From: Drechslerella dactyloides | Taxonomy: Eukaryota; Ascomycota; Orbiliomycetes; Orbiliales; Orbiliaceae | Assembly: GCA_020064725.1 (NCBI GenBank) | Contig: JAGTWJ010000002.1 | Span: forward strand, 2,046,001 to 2,110,000 | DNA: 64,000 nucleotides | Direction: 5' to 3' | Shown: positions 22,350 to 34,929 of the stretch, in pieces | Position numbering within the stretch: the stretch's first letter is position 1 | Layout of the letters: every line of letters begins with the position of its first letter | Notes under the pieces: model-generated | Database searches by the model: none | What the model was told of the DNA's origin: nothing | Seen by the model: only the letters and a program-made list of their open reading frames with translations | Translations under genes and position numbers: made by a program

Positions 22350-25332
22350 ATGCTCAAAGTTCGAGACATCGCGACGGCGGTTGCCGCTGTTGTTGCGACG
22401 GGCGGTAAGAATTAACACCGAATTTCTTCGAAGCTCTTCCGAGATACGCTCGACTAACAAAGCCAATGAATAGTGCAATTGGTATCCGCTCAGACGACCG
22501 GCCCGTATACAGATAGTCGGACCGGAATTGTGTACCAAGCGTACCGGAACTACAACTATGGAGGTTATACGTTCGGTATCGCCTTACCCACGAACCCAAC
22601 GAATGAATTCATCGGTCTTGTTGTAAGTGGAACTACATGTTTGCTATCATCTCAATCGAGCGTGAACTCGCTGACCAGAGATATGTCGGTTCTATAGGAA
22701 GGTCCACTTGGGACTCCTGCCAATCGATGGGCTGGTATCAGTTTGGGTGGTCCCATGAATGGCCCGACGTTACTGGTTGCCTGGCCCAATGGAAACGATG
22801 TTGTTACATCCTTTCGCACAGCATCGTAAGTCTTTGAATGCACTATTTAGAAGGACCATAATGATTGTTGAGGTGGTAGGAAATATCGCTGACATACTGC
22901 TCGCTTGCTTATCAGAAACTGGCTGGAGCCAACTCCGCTGACTCCGGCAGGAGCCGCTTTGACGAAGATGTTCGTATACCAGAACACTACGCATTGGTCT
23001 CTAACTTTCCGATGCGTAAACTGCAATACTTGGGCCACCGGCTCGCTCGACTTGTCTGGCGCCGCCGCCGTGTTTGGATACTCGCAGTCGCCATACTCAG
23101 TCAACACACCCTCAGATCCCAACTCCGGACTCCAACCCCATGACAATGCCTTCGCAAACTACGGTCTGGGTTTGACGGCTGCGAGAAGCAGCAACTACGC
23201 TTCCTGGATCGCTAGCTACCCCGGAGGAGGATCTAGCACCACCACTACTTCCACACGCACGACTTCAACGACGACTACGCGCACAACCACAACAAGTTTT
23301 GTCCCCCTACCGACTTTCACTCAAACCTTCGACTATATCGTTGTTGGTTCTGGCGCCGGTGGTCTGATTGCCGCCGATCGACTCTCCGAAGCCGGGAAGT
23401 CCGTCCTGCTGCTTGAGCGCGGACCTCCGTCCACATACCAGCATGGTGGCAGAATTCAGCCACCATGGTGCGTAGGCCACCCATTGACTCGCTTCGATGT
23501 CCCTGGCCTCTGCAACGAAATTTGGGCGAACTCGTCTGGCATTGCCTGTACCGATATATCTGGCGGTGTGATGGCTGGATGTGTTCTCGGTGGAGGCACA
23601 GCCATCAACTCTGGTTTCTTCTGGAAGCCGCAGCCTTTGGATTATGCAAACTCGGACTGGCCGGCGGGTTGGAATTATAATGATATGTTGCCATATGCCA
23701 ACAAGGTATTCGCAAGAATACCTTCCACAACTACTCCTTCTCAAGATGGAGTACGTTACGGTCAGGATCTGTACAATCTTATGTACAATGTCCTCCAACC
23801 AAAGGGTTGGGATCCGATTGACCCGATCAGCCAGCCAGACCGTAAAAACAGAACCTTTGTCCACGTTCCTGAGATGTTCAGCGGCGGACAACGTGGCGGT
23901 CCTCTGGCGACATACCTCGTCTCCGCTAAAGGGAGAAGCAACTTCCGCCTGTACATCAACACTGCCGTAACGAAGCTTGTTCGAACCAACGGCCAGATTA
24001 CCGGTGTTGAAACTGAGTCAACGGGTACTGGCGGCATGCGGTATCTCTTCCCGGTCAACGCCAATGGCCGTGTTATCTTGTCTGCTGGTGTTTTCAATAC
24101 TGCTAAAATCCTATTCCGCAGCGGCATTGGTCCTACTGACTCCCTGAATGCCGTCAAAGCCAGCTCTGACGGGCCAAGGATGATTACCAGCAGCCAGTGG
24201 ATCAATCTGCCAGTCGGATATAACCTTCACGATCAAGACAATACAGATGTTGTCATCTCGCACCCAAGCATTAGCTCGTACGACTTTTACGCAGCTTATG
24301 ATGACCCGATTCCGGCGGACAGGGACAAGTACCTGAACTCACGCGCTGGTCAACTCGCTGAAGCAGCTCCAAACTGCAACACTGTCTTTTTCGAGAACTT
24401 TAACTCGCCAGATGGGCGTGTTCGACAGGTTCAATGGACCGCCAGGAAGGAGCCATCACTTGGTGCTGCGGGTGATGATATGGTGACCCTCAGCTTGTAT
24501 CTCACAACGGGTACCACCTCCCGCGGCCGGCTGACCATCCAGTCAGATCTCAACACTATCGTCAGCGTATCTCCTTACCTCACCACTCAAGAGGATATTG
24601 ACGCCAAAGTTAAGGCCATTCAATCCTGGATCAACGCCGCCAAAGGGTATAAGGATCTGACCTTCGTTTACCCCACCCCGGACGATACCGCTGCCGACTA
24701 TCTTACCAACTACCTCGGTGGCCACGGCAGCAACCATTGGATGGGCACTTGTCGAATGGGAACCGATGACGGCACCAAGGGCGGGAAGGCCGTCGTCGAC
24801 TCGAACACCCAGGTTTGGGGCACAAAGAACCTGTTCGTCATTGACGCTAGTGTTTTCCCAAGCCCAATCACTGCCAATCCTTCTGCCTACATTATGAGTG
24901 TCGCAGAACGGGCAGTCGCAAAGCTTCTTGCATTGGCGTTGAACTCCAACCCTGGTGGCGGCACTAGTACCACCACGACTATACGCACGACTACACGCAC
25001 CACCACCACTAGCACCACTCGCACAACAACCGGTATCACCCGGACTACTACGACACGGACTACGACAGGTATTATATGTTCAGACACACCACAACACTCC
25101 TAGTCCCGTACTAACAGCCTTTTCTTCGTGTAGGCGGTGGCTCTCAGACCCTTTACGGTCAATGCGGCGGTCTCAGCTGGACCGGGCCGACTGCCTGCGC
25201 AGCTGGCGGCCGTTGTTCAACCCAGAACGCCTACTATGGTAAGTCAAATCTCATTCCCATGCCTACTTCCGTTATATATGTACTAACGGATATTTTTTAT
25301 TTTTTGCAACAGCTCAATGCACACCGGCTTAG
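22350..25332 (+). CDS. cellobiose dehydrogenase with haem domain and CBM1 (AA8-AA3_1-CBM1)
   Basis: Secreted flavocytochrome that oxidises cellobiose and passes electrons to lytic polysaccharide monooxygenases. Six exons (22350-22404, 22474-22622, 22698-22825, 22916-25068, 25134-25238, 25313-25332) give 869 residues. A signal peptide covers about 1-25. The cytochrome domain follows, with haem ligands at M88 (GGPMNG) and H186 (LQPHDNAF), exactly 98 residues apart as in characterised CDHs. A Thr/Ser-rich linker leads to the GMC flavin domain, starting near residue 250 (DYIVVGSGAGGLIAADR), with active-site H718 (GSNHWMG) and N765 (ANPSAYIM). A second linker of TTRTTT-type units ends in a family 1 cellulose-binding module at about 832-868 (LYGQCGG, then two more cysteine pairs). 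All junctions preserve phase and motifs. It is a class IIA CDH. It faces the indoleamine dioxygenase gene tail to tail. Confidence 0.96.
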
Positions 25333-25727
25333 ACCTGGAAGAGGTGCCTGATCGCCGATGTCTTTCCGAGGCATACTCCTTATCTCCGCCATCATTCAAT
25401 GTGCACGTATGCTGTGCACGATGCAAACTGATGCCTTTAGTGAGATTGGTTGCATGCATTGTGTCCATCGCATTTCCCTCGGTGTTGTTCGATGTATATA
25501 GGATCGTTACATACATACGTACTGATATAACTAATTCGTGTACATATAATTCAGCGTGGTGCTAGTATAGTAGCGGCACCCTTTCATTGGTGCTAATCAT
25601 TTCCATTTCAATATCATGCATGCGTGTAGGAATCCACAATTTAGAACGCCGTTTCTGCTAAATTTCTGGGCGTATAGTACATACATCGCACGCTGCGCGT
25701 AATATATAAATATCTTGCCATCCTACA
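25333..25727. other. convergent 3' region between CDH and indoleamine dioxygenase
   Basis: 395 nt where the two transcripts end. It is AT-rich with ATACATAC-like words and no gene. Confidence 0.65.
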
Positions 25728-27936
25728 TCACTGGCTTGCAAGGGTGGCCGAGAACTTGTTGACCTCCTTCTCCAGAGTACTTAGCTGACGGGGAACTATG
25801 TCGTTGATTCTTTCGAATTCGGCCGCGTCGCTTCCCTTGAGTGAGTCTGCACCGTACGTTTTCGTGATATACTCAGAGACGTTGGTCATCGCTCGGAGAA
25901 TCTGGGACAGTTGGTTTGGTAGCCACTAGTGGGTCCAGGACGTCAGTTTAAGTTTGTGACAATATATATTGAGTACAGATGGATTGGTTGGTGTGGGCGG
26001 GTGATGTTACCTCGACGATGGGCGAGCCTCCGGTGGCCTTCGGGTGGAGCCGTTTGCCTTGCTTCAAGATGTACTCCCTTTATTCAACGCAGTATTGTTA
26101 GACGAGTAAATTTCCGATACAAGGATAGTCTTGGACGTACCTTGTAAAATTCCAGTGTCGTCCTCTGAACTCGCGGATCTGGTCCAGAAGTAGCAGATAT
26201 AGAACTAAGAGGTGTAAGTAAAGTATCAGCAAGTTGAGCCTTTCATTTCGCATCGGCTCTGATCCGGCGTTCTCCTTTCTGTCTGGTCGCAGATCCTGAG
26301 AGTGCAGTGGATTCTGCTACAAGTGGGGGTGACGTGAATTTCGCCACTTACCAGCCGAGTTTCTATCCTTCAGCGCAAACTCTTTCACGCTAGGATATCC
26401 TTCACCACCCCTCGAAACGGACTCAACCCAGGTTAGGAACTGCTTGTGGTTTCCGGGCCGGTAGTTGCGGAAGTCTTTGAGAATATTCGTAAGGGGGTTT
26501 TCGGGCATGTCGACGCTTCAGTTTGATGAGTTAGCATATATGCTAGAGTGACATGATTGGTACTTCGGAAGCGGCGGTTTACCATAGGAAGTTATCGACC
26601 AGTGGAACCATGCTGTCGTTCTGACGCGAGATAAAAAAATGTTAGCGGGCCCACTTTGTAACGTGCCAATTGACCTTAATTTGCACTTACGGCTCCACTC
26701 TCGCCTCTAAATTTCTGAGGCTCCTTGAAGACACCTTTGTAGATGACGCCGTCTGGGAACATTGGCTGGCTGTGGATGCCAAAGATAAAGACGCGGAAGG
26801 AGGCATAATCTTCCGGTTTGGACTTCTGCCACATTTCTACGAACGTCACACCGCAGCGCGTTGACCGCGTTGGATAATTGTTAGCCTGGATTCAGCGTCT
26901 TGGCACAATTGCCTGCCTCCGTGAACCGGACTCCACTCCACTCACCATCCATCATCTTGTTGACCTTCTTCAAACTTTCCAGCGTCTCCTGCAGACCGCT
27001 TCGAAACATTTCGGTCCTTTCCGCGGGGTCCTGGCTCGGGTTGCGCAGCGCCTGCAATGCCTTGTCGACGCCGGTGACCAGCTCGCCGGAATGTTTGACC
27101 ATGGCCACATGTACGAGTACGAACCCGGCTTCACTGCTCTTATTGTCGAGACCGTACTCGAAGGCTCGGACCAGGGCTAAATTGTCGTAGTCCATGCCCT
27201 TTGCTTCGTCCAGCAGTTTGTAGTTGTACAGCGCATAAGAACCAGCATACTCCATAAAAGGTTTGAATCCCGTCCTGCGTTATACGCACAACGATTGCTT
27301 TTTATCAGTATACGCCCTTTCTGTTTGCATGCAGGCATATGCTACAGTCTCGCTATATGCTAGATATAGATATGCATGAGAATATACGTACAGTTCAGCA
27401 ACTTTGGCCATGGGCTGTGCGATGCTCTCTGGTAGCACGGAGCGTCCGAGGCCGTAGTCCCGGCCTTCGCTCTTCTGGTAGGTGTCATAGCAAGGTTCGA
27501 ACAAGTACGCGCTAAGTAGGAACGAATAGTCCCGGTAGAGCGCATTGAGGATGATCTGGTCGTCCTTGTACTTGTCGACCTCTGCTACTAGATTCGGGAA
27601 GCTCTCGTCGACCGTCGGACCGAGTTTCAGGGATGCAAGAAGGCCCGGCTCGCCTGACGCTTTGCGAATGGGCATCTCCTGCAGGAGGTTTTCGAGGGCC
27701 TCGAACTCCTTGGGTAGGACCGAAGGCGGATCCTGAGAGCCATAATTTATCTCAGTCAGCGGGCTCGTGGCATCGAATCAAGATTGAGGCAGGAGATGAT
27801 AGCGACAAGAACCGAGGAATTCTAGAGAGGGCGGTCAACATACGACGCGGGGCAGGAAGCCTCTGGGTTTGGACACCATAAAGGCTGGAAGAGACTTGTC
27901 TTCCGGGCAAGTATCTGGAAGGATCTTGAACTCCAT
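25728..27936 (-). CDS. indoleamine 2,3-dioxygenase
   Basis: Haem enzyme that opens the indole ring of L-tryptophan to N-formylkynurenine, the first step of the kynurenine route to NAD. Nine exons (complement of 27844-27936, 27392-27732, 26946-27274, 26691-26836, 26583-26620, 26352-26515, 26141-26204, 26011-26077, 25728-25925) encode 479 residues. Family motifs appear in order: YRDYSFLLSAYLFEPC, YGLGRSVLPESIAQPMAKVA, FKPFMEYAGSYALYNY, SSEAGFVLVHVAMVKHSG, FIFGIHSQPMFPDGVIY, FRGESGANDSMVPL and FRNYRPGNHKQFL. The proximal haem ligand is H387 in FRGRHWNFTREYIL. The 38-nt fifth exon is needed to read NDSMVPLVDNF. The last exon adds an extra helical tail beyond the catalytic core. A fungal genome often has several paralogues; which one this is cannot be told. 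Confidence 0.94.
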
Positions 27937-28079
27937 TCTCGATTATTTGTCTAGCTCAATCTGTTACTGATTCCTCGATTGGTCAAAATAATTTAAAGTT
28001 TATAGAATCCGCGCAGCTAGATTATGCTGTATGGAAGAGGACAGCAAAGATATAAGCTTTACGCAGAGAACCGCAGCTT

Positions 28080-28096
28080 GCGGGGAGCTTCCCCGC
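28080..28096. promoter_or_regulatory. inverted repeat of CreA-like sites
   Basis: GCGGGGA and TCCCCGC face each other across three bases. Each arm contains GCGGGG, which fits the CreA consensus SYGGRG. It lies about 145-160 nt upstream of the indoleamine dioxygenase ATG. Paired sites are the usual requirement for CreA repression in vivo. Confidence 0.4.
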
Positions 28097-28307
28097 CCTA
28101 CTTATAGATAGCTCCTCGCCGGAATCGACACGCGGGACGCATACAGAGCGGTTTAGCTTCCAACCCGATCAGCAGACTTGCCTCCATCTTTTCCCGCACG
28201 ATATCACCGTGCGAAGTCGGCTGTAACTGCTCGGTAAGTTTTCGCGGTCCAGATAAGAGCTTAAGAGCTCCAATGGAAGCTTCCGCGGACTGGATCTAGC
28301 CCAAGCT

Positions 28308-28321
28308 AGCGCTATAGCGCT
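28308..28321. repeat. 14-bp perfect palindrome
   Basis: AGCGCTATAGCGCT is self-complementary. It lies about 370 nt upstream of the dioxygenase start. No known factor is assigned. Confidence 0.4.
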
Positions 28322-29071
28322 GCCTCCAACCGATAGTGAATTACTAAGTAACTTACAGGCAGAGCCCAGCTCGGAGTGGTCACGCGATGGGCTGCTGCCG
28401 TTTTATTCATCGTCGGTGCTTGTTAGCCCGGTAGCCAAGCCCTAGTGGCTAGGGCCCGCGCGGGTCAGGTCGAAGTTTCCGGGCTCAGTCCGCTGTTATA
28501 GTCGAGGTGCTAAGGAACTAGTATCGAATAAAGCTTCTCGTAGGCAAGAATAAGAACGGGTGTCCGAATCGAGAACCTGCATGCATGGGCACGCGAATAT
28601 GCGAGGGCAAATCAACGTATTTGATGGCACGTTAAAAGTGCGACAGCGGCCGGGGCCCGAAATAGGCCCAAAAGGGCCAAGACGCGGCTCCCCAAAAACT
28701 CGCAAACCGATGTCCCTTGCTGCAACATATAACGTAACAGGTTAGCAAAGTTAGCAAATGATGTGGTAATGCCGAAGGTAGAGGCATCCGGCGCTACCCT
28801 TTGGTAGCCCCGTAGGAATCTCCATCCGTGTGTGCCCATGTCCATCAATAACATGCGATGAATTATGGCATCGGAGACTTTAAATTTAAGCTTCCGTGTG
28901 CGGCACGAGACTTGCACCCGAATCAGTCATTCGTTATTATAATATATATACACAGGCGCACACAACGTGTAGCAAAAATGTCTCGCAGACAAAAATCATT
29001 GTATCTCGGAGAACAAAACGACGGTTGGCTTCAAACGCGAGCCAACCCAGACCAACACTCGCGGCGCCTTA

Positions 29072-31146
29072 TTAAGCCGGCGGCGGCGGCGTATTGATAT
29101 AGTGCGATTCGTCCGTGATAATCATACCAGCGATCGCAGCAGACGAAAACGTCGACAGGGCACCGGTTATCAGTGCGCTGACAGCGAGCTCTGCAATATC
29201 TCCACCCCTGCCAGGCGCAACCTGTGAGAGGACACCAATTTGTGTTCCAAGTGACCCAACTACAAATTTATTAGTAACTTGTGTAACATAGATGCCGTTC
29301 GAAGCTAATAGGAGGAACTCACTGTTTGCGAAGCTGCAAAGGGCGAAAGTAGCAATCAACTTGGATCGACCTTCAATGTCCTTGTAGTCTGTTGTCAAAC
29401 GTTGGAATGCGACGAATCTGCAAGGTACAATCGTTAGCGCGCTTGAAGAAACCAATAGAAATAACGCCCCACTAAATCGGCAATACTCACTCATTCGCAA
29501 TCAACTTGGTTCCGATCAAAGTGCCGACTGCGTATAAATCTTTCCGGGGAACACCAAGCAGGAATGCAATCGGGTAGCAGATGTATCCCACGATCATCTC
29601 AATCTTCAATTCAGGGATGTTGAGATAACGACCCCACCATCCTAGAACACCATCGCACAAGCCGATGAAGGCAAGAATGCAGAGAAGAGTGGCCATGATC
29701 ATGCCGGCGATTTTGAGACCCAACCAAGCTCCATCTGCGAAGGCCTGCAGCGCGTTCTTTGGCTTTTCTTCATCTTCCGGGATCAGAACACGTCCACGCG
29801 TGAGTGATTCCTCGGTTTCCGGATACCTGAGCTTCGAGGTGGCTAACGAGGCGGGGATCGACATGACGCAGGACGAGATCAAAGCTTGAGCATTGATACC
29901 CATGGAGATATATGCGACCAAAACTGAGCCGGCGATGGTGGCCTAAATCACACGCGCCAGTTTGTTAGAGCGGCCGGGGTAACGATTTAGGATGCTGGAA
30001 CTTACAAAACCAGAAGTCATGACCTGATGGATCTCTGCCTTCGTGAGATGAGGTACGAAAGGCTTGATGAGCATGACGGATTCACCCTGTCCGATAAAAG
30101 GAGAGGCAGATGCGACAACAGCCTCGGCACCAGATACTCTCATGGTCCAGAAGAAGAAAACTGCGAATTTGCCGATAAACCACGCCAAGAAGCCACAGTA
30201 GTGGAGGAGAGCTGTGAGGGAGATGAAGAAAATGATAGCGGGGAGCACAGAGAAAAAGAAGTACGGCAGCTTGGCGATGTCCGGTGTCGTCAAGAACGCA
30301 ACTCCTTTGGCGGCAAAGTGCAGAAGGCTGCTAGCCAATCCTGAGACGAAGTTGAAAATGTCATATCCAGCCTTGGTACGCAGAACAAATAGCGCCACGA
30401 TGAATTGGAGCAACATCCCCATGATGACTGTGTGCCATGGAACCGCTTTCCTGTTCTTTGAGGTCCCCCAGAGACCAAGAATCAAGAGGACAAGACCCAA
30501 CAAGGAAATGGCACGATTCGCTCTGGTGTTTCCTGCAGATTCCGGTGAGGCGAATGACCCGATAACGATGACCGCGACGGTGAGAGCAGCGCCGCACCAG
30601 AGCCTGAAGCGTTCCGGAATCAGATTGACGAACCTAACGCCGGTGTTCTCCCAGATCCAGTGCATTGGCTTTGTAACGACGCTGATTGGAACATGGAGCG
30701 TGACAATGCGGATCGTGATGCATAGATAAAACAGGAACGGAATTAACCATCCCTCCTGTTTTCGATGGAGAATGATTCCAGCGACAAACCATCTGAAGTT
30801 ATATCGAGATATCTTGTCAGTAACTGCTGATAGCGAGGCGTATGGAGAATACAAGTTGGACATACCCAGTGAAAAACAACCATATGAAGAGATGGATGAA
30901 AATCCTGAATTTTCTATAGAATCTCCTCCATAGACTTGGCTTCTCCGAAGATTCGCTGACGCTCTCCGAGGTTCCATTCCCTATTATGTCACCCTTTTCC
31001 ACTTTGTCGATAGTATCCTTCTCGTCTACACTCCCTTTGATCTCTGCGGCTCGGTGATTGTCCTGAACATAATTGATAGTTTCTTCCGAGGTGTGCTTCT
31101 TTTGGATTTCGGGAGCCGCGGGGTGACTCGTGCCGTTTGACGCCAT
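29072..31146 (-). CDS. concentrative nucleoside transporter (CNT family)
   Basis: Proton- or sodium-coupled uptake of nucleosides across the plasma membrane. Five exons (complement of 30866-31146, 30006-30792, 29491-29942, 29323-29417, 29072-29259) give 600 residues. After a hydrophilic N terminus of about 85 residues come many membrane helices. The CNT core motifs are present: FFFSVLPAIIFFISLTALLHY, FFFWTMRVSGAEAVVASASP with FIGQGESVMLIKPF, HQVMTSGFATIAGSVLVAYI, LYAVGTLIGTKLIANEFVAF and CSFANIGSLGTQIGVL. The substrate loops GQGES and the conserved N-E pair of LIANE are intact. Junctions restore the family motifs, for example SGF to ATIAG and FAN to IGSLG. The exon 4 end could be off by one base. 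It follows the dioxygenase head to tail on the same strand. GATA-type sites lie upstream. Confidence 0.94.
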
Positions 31147-31245
31147 GATGCTGCTTGTCTGACTCGAGTAGGATATCGGAATGAAAAAGGTGTCCTTGGC
31201 CCTTAAACGAAACCCAAGAGAATAATTATATTGTGGGGACGCGGG

Positions 31246-31636
31246 TTATCAGAGCCAACTATAAAGACAGGTATTAGATGGCTTGCATTTTGAGTGATTG
31301 CGAAAGGACAAAAGTGCCGAGGAAGGGAACAGACACAAGAGGATGTGGATCCCTGAAGGTAATATAAATCAATTAATTGGCAGCGAGTCGATCCGAACGT
31401 GGGACGAGGGAGGCAGCTAGCAATGCTTTATAAAATGAGGTACTCGGGTACCTGGAGCATGTGGTTTCAACCCAAGATAGGACACCAATGAAGGAAGACG
31501 GTAGCCTTGAAGTTATACGACAGCCAGACAGAGTGGCAATCTGGCGGCTGATAAGACCGGATTCTCGACTCCACAGAGTGCCAGGATATCACCTCTGGGC
31601 GGAACCACTAATCAAGTGCTCATGACGCTGTTATCA
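31246..31636 (-). promoter_or_regulatory. cluster of four GATA-factor (HGATAR) motifs upstream of the transporter
   Basis: TTATCA at 31246-31251, AGATAG at 31475-31480, TGATAA at 31549-31554 and TTATCA at 31631-31636, all within 490 nt of the transporter start. Such clusters are bound by AreA/NIT2 in nitrogen catabolism promoters. Chance matches to a six-base degenerate motif are common, so this is suggestive only. Confidence 0.35.
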
Positions 31637-34600
31637 GTGGTGAGCGGGCGTGTGGGCAAGATGCCGATGCGATCGATTTTGGGGCTGCAGGAAACACGAG
31701 AGAGATGCGGTGGCACAGGAAGGTCGTGTACCTGTACATGCAGCAAGTCGGCGCCGTAAAGTGCAAAGCTAGAGGGCAACCAACCCCGGCGCAGGGACCG
31801 TATTCGCAAGGGAGCGGTAGGAGATAGTGGCGAGACAGCCTTTGACCGTCTGCAATGTCTTCGTACTCGTTCTCATAGCCATGGCCACCAGCAGCGATGT
31901 CTTTGACCTGTCTCCTGTGGCTCTAGTTCCTTCCGTATTTCCATTCCAGCTCGCTTCTGATGTGTCAATTGGGATATAAACTTTGGCATCCAGCACAGGG
32001 ATGGAAACCCGCGCATTCCAAAGGTCAGGAACAGAAGGTGCTCCGACGTAAGGGCTCCTTTCGAGTAGGTGTGCGGAGGAGAAGCATCCTATGGTGGAGA
32101 GACATCGAGGTCGCACCACCGGTTGCTGCATCGGGCGATGACATCGGCCGGGGTTCGATGAGGGTGCAGATTGTCGCCCCAAGAGGAAGTTGCGAAGACA
32201 CGCAGTGCCGCGGACTAGAACTGCCAGCATGTTTGGTTCACAATTGGCGGACCTCTCGCTGCCTGCCCGCAGCAGCGTGGCCAATCGAAGCCTGGTAAGT
32301 CGGGTTCGGCCAGTCGGCGAAGGCGAAACATGCTGCCTGCTTGATCAGGTACTGGTGTTCGATCCAGGTTCGGTCGTGGTCTGTCTTATCTCTCCCTTCT
32401 CGAACTCTCGGCCTGAATTAATTTGCAAGATGGTGTTGTTTGTGGTGCGGTCGCAGAACGCCAAGGTGCCACAGCCGAGGCTTTTTGGAGCTGGCGCCCC
32501 CAACTTTTCTCGCCAACTATTCTGTCGACGGACCCACTTTGACTTCACGTCGATGCATGTCAGCATGCAGCACCGCTCGCCCGTCGATGCATCCCTGAAA
32601 TGTACAGGTACATGCACGTGTGCCTGTTCTGTCCCTCGATCAGTACATGGAACCGGCGCTTTCGCCTCCAGCCACACTCCGTCATCTGGCATCTCAATTC
32701 CAGTTCCACCTGTCTTGGCGATGGCAGCCTAGAAGCTTGCATGGCCAGCTCCCAGCCTGGAAAGTCCCAACCTGCTCCAAAACCATCGAAACTTTGGTTT
32801 CTGGATTCTGCTGGCCGGCGGACGGCGCTTTCCATGCTGATCCCATCGTGTCTTGGTTATCAGTTCAGGATTTCCCACCTGGCTCGAACGTGGCCACCAA
32901 TCAATCAGCTCCTTATCGCTCCGCTAGACTCGGATATTTATCAACTTCGAAGCTAGAAGCTTTCACTGTCGCCGTCTCGACCGGACCCTTCCGTTGGCAC
33001 ACTTACTTGAAGATAGAGGCCCCCAGACATAGACATCCGACATATCTATCGCCCTGCATTCTGGTAGCCTACAAGCTACAGCCACTCCTGAGCCTGCAAC
33101 CTTGAGTCTATGCTCCACGGCTTCCCAACTGGAGCAGAACCGGATCCATGGCTGCTTTGGTCCCCTGCGTGGTCTGGACACGCGAAACCAACGTAGAGGA
33201 TGCGGTCTTCAACCACGTGGCCAGGCTGTCCGGCTAATCTGCAGTAGTCGATCGAATGCACATAATGGACGCAGCGGCAGACTACCGGATACTCGAACAG
33301 AGCGTATCACAGAGCAGCCATTAGCAACTGAACACCCCGGGCTGTTCCGACAGTATTGCTTGGGCGCGCATGGATGTGCCATAGGACCGGTCGTACCTGG
33401 ATAGATTTCAATGATTCTATGGTTGAGATAACGATCAGTATCTCTCACAATCTGCCGGGGTGAGCAGGCATCCACGCTGCAGATAAGAAACCAAGCAAGT
33501 GGGTAAGTATAGGGGACCTACCTGATGCACATGATGACTATTCGTGCATTATAGTATGCACCCACACCCAAATTATTAACTCACCACGAAGAAGAAACAA
33601 GAGTGCTGGAGCCTGGAGCAAGATAAAGTGAATAAGAAACGATGAGCAGACTTGAGAGCCACGCTACTGACGTAGCTTTGGCGCTTCTTGCAAAGCAGAT
33701 GATATTCCGCCTTGTCGCGATGCTCTCTGAAACGCAGGGAGTCGATGAGCAAATATATGCTGTCGCCGGATGAATCCCGCATAGGGCTGTCGATGTATCG
33801 GGCCGCTATATCTCCGGACGGATATCTAGCCCAAGCTCAGCTGGGCCAGTCAATCTGATCCTGCCCTACGCCGTCCCGTCCCATCAGCCAATGAAGAGAC
33901 GAGGAAGGCTCTTTTCCGACAACGCCATGCGTGTGGCTTTTTGGACGGATGTTGTGAGGATATGTAGCCTGCTGCCGTTGATTCGTAGATTGGCGGGTGG
34001 GTTTACCGACGGCTGTTTATTAGATACATGCATGCAGACGGTCAAATTTGAAAACAAGGTGGGCTACTATACGACGCCGACTCGAACGGCTGGCGGTCGA
34101 GTCAGCTCGCGCGCAGCCGTACGCCTGATCAGGGGTCAAATGGAGCTTTCTTGGAGGTTTATTTGCATATTGGAGGTGGAAATGTCACCCGATATGCAAA
34201 TGCCAGTAGCCCCACAAGGCCTGCTGGGCCTCTTGAGGTAATGAGAGGATGGGAATCGTTCCGGAGCCATGGACACGGCCCATCCGTGAGATTGTGATCT
34301 GACCAAAGAGCAGCCTTGGCGCAGTCGCAAGGCTGAAGTTTCATGAACGCTAGTACTTTCCGGGCCGTCGACTCGGAACCATTCAGTTTAAGAGATCGCG
34401 CGGGCGTTCTTAAGCCAGTGACTAAGTGCGTTCTTGATATGAATTAAAGGTTGCAACGGCTGATGGGACCAATATACCACGCAATACCTAATATACGAAG
34501 TATATACTGTCGTTTGCTATATTAATTTCGGCGCTTTCTAACTATAGCCCTAGCCGCAGACCGACCCGCATTCGTAGCGAAGCTGAACTTCCAACTTGGA

Positions 34601-34863
34601 ATGTGTTGACGGCAAGGCAGGCTATCGTCGTTGTTCCGATTTTATTGACGTCACGAGAGCTCGAGACGAGTAGGTTGACACAGCCGTTTCTTGAACACTA
34701 GCTCGAAATTTTGTGTGTATACCTATATATATATATGCTGACTTATCAACAGCACTTGGCTACTAATACCAGTATTATCTTGCATACCAAAGCCGCTACC
34801 GTTCACAAAAGACTACGAATCGAGTTGAGCTCCTCTTCTTCACGGTATCGACCAGTATGTAAC

Positions 34864-34929
34864 ATGAAATACTTGTTCCTCGGAGCAGCTGCCTCAGTAT
34901 TAGCAGAAATTACAATGCATTCACTGTAA
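34864..34929 (+). other. short frame that begins like a signal peptide
   Basis: A 21-codon frame starts MKYLFLGAAASVLAE, a textbook signal-peptide start, then stops. A TA-run resembling a TATA box lies about 130 nt upstream (34724-34736). No convincing second exon was found. It may be the first exon of a small secreted protein with an unseen intron, a decayed gene, or chance. Confidence 0.25.

Larger units (their letters stand above)
27937..29071. other. upstream region of the dioxygenase and 3' flank of the nucleoside transporter
   Basis: 1.13 kb without a supportable gene. The part nearest the dioxygenase holds a CreA-type inverted repeat and a 14-bp palindrome, listed separately. A 39-codon frame starting at 28978 overlaps the end of the transporter gene in antisense and is not supported. 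Confidence 0.55.

Noticed and set aside
28978..29097. 39-codon frame starting with a good ATG context
   Set aside because: Antisense to the end of the nucleoside transporter gene; no motif.
32190..32732. 180-codon frame in the gene-poor region
   Set aside because: No motif, no codon bias, and several unrelated frames of similar length overlap it.
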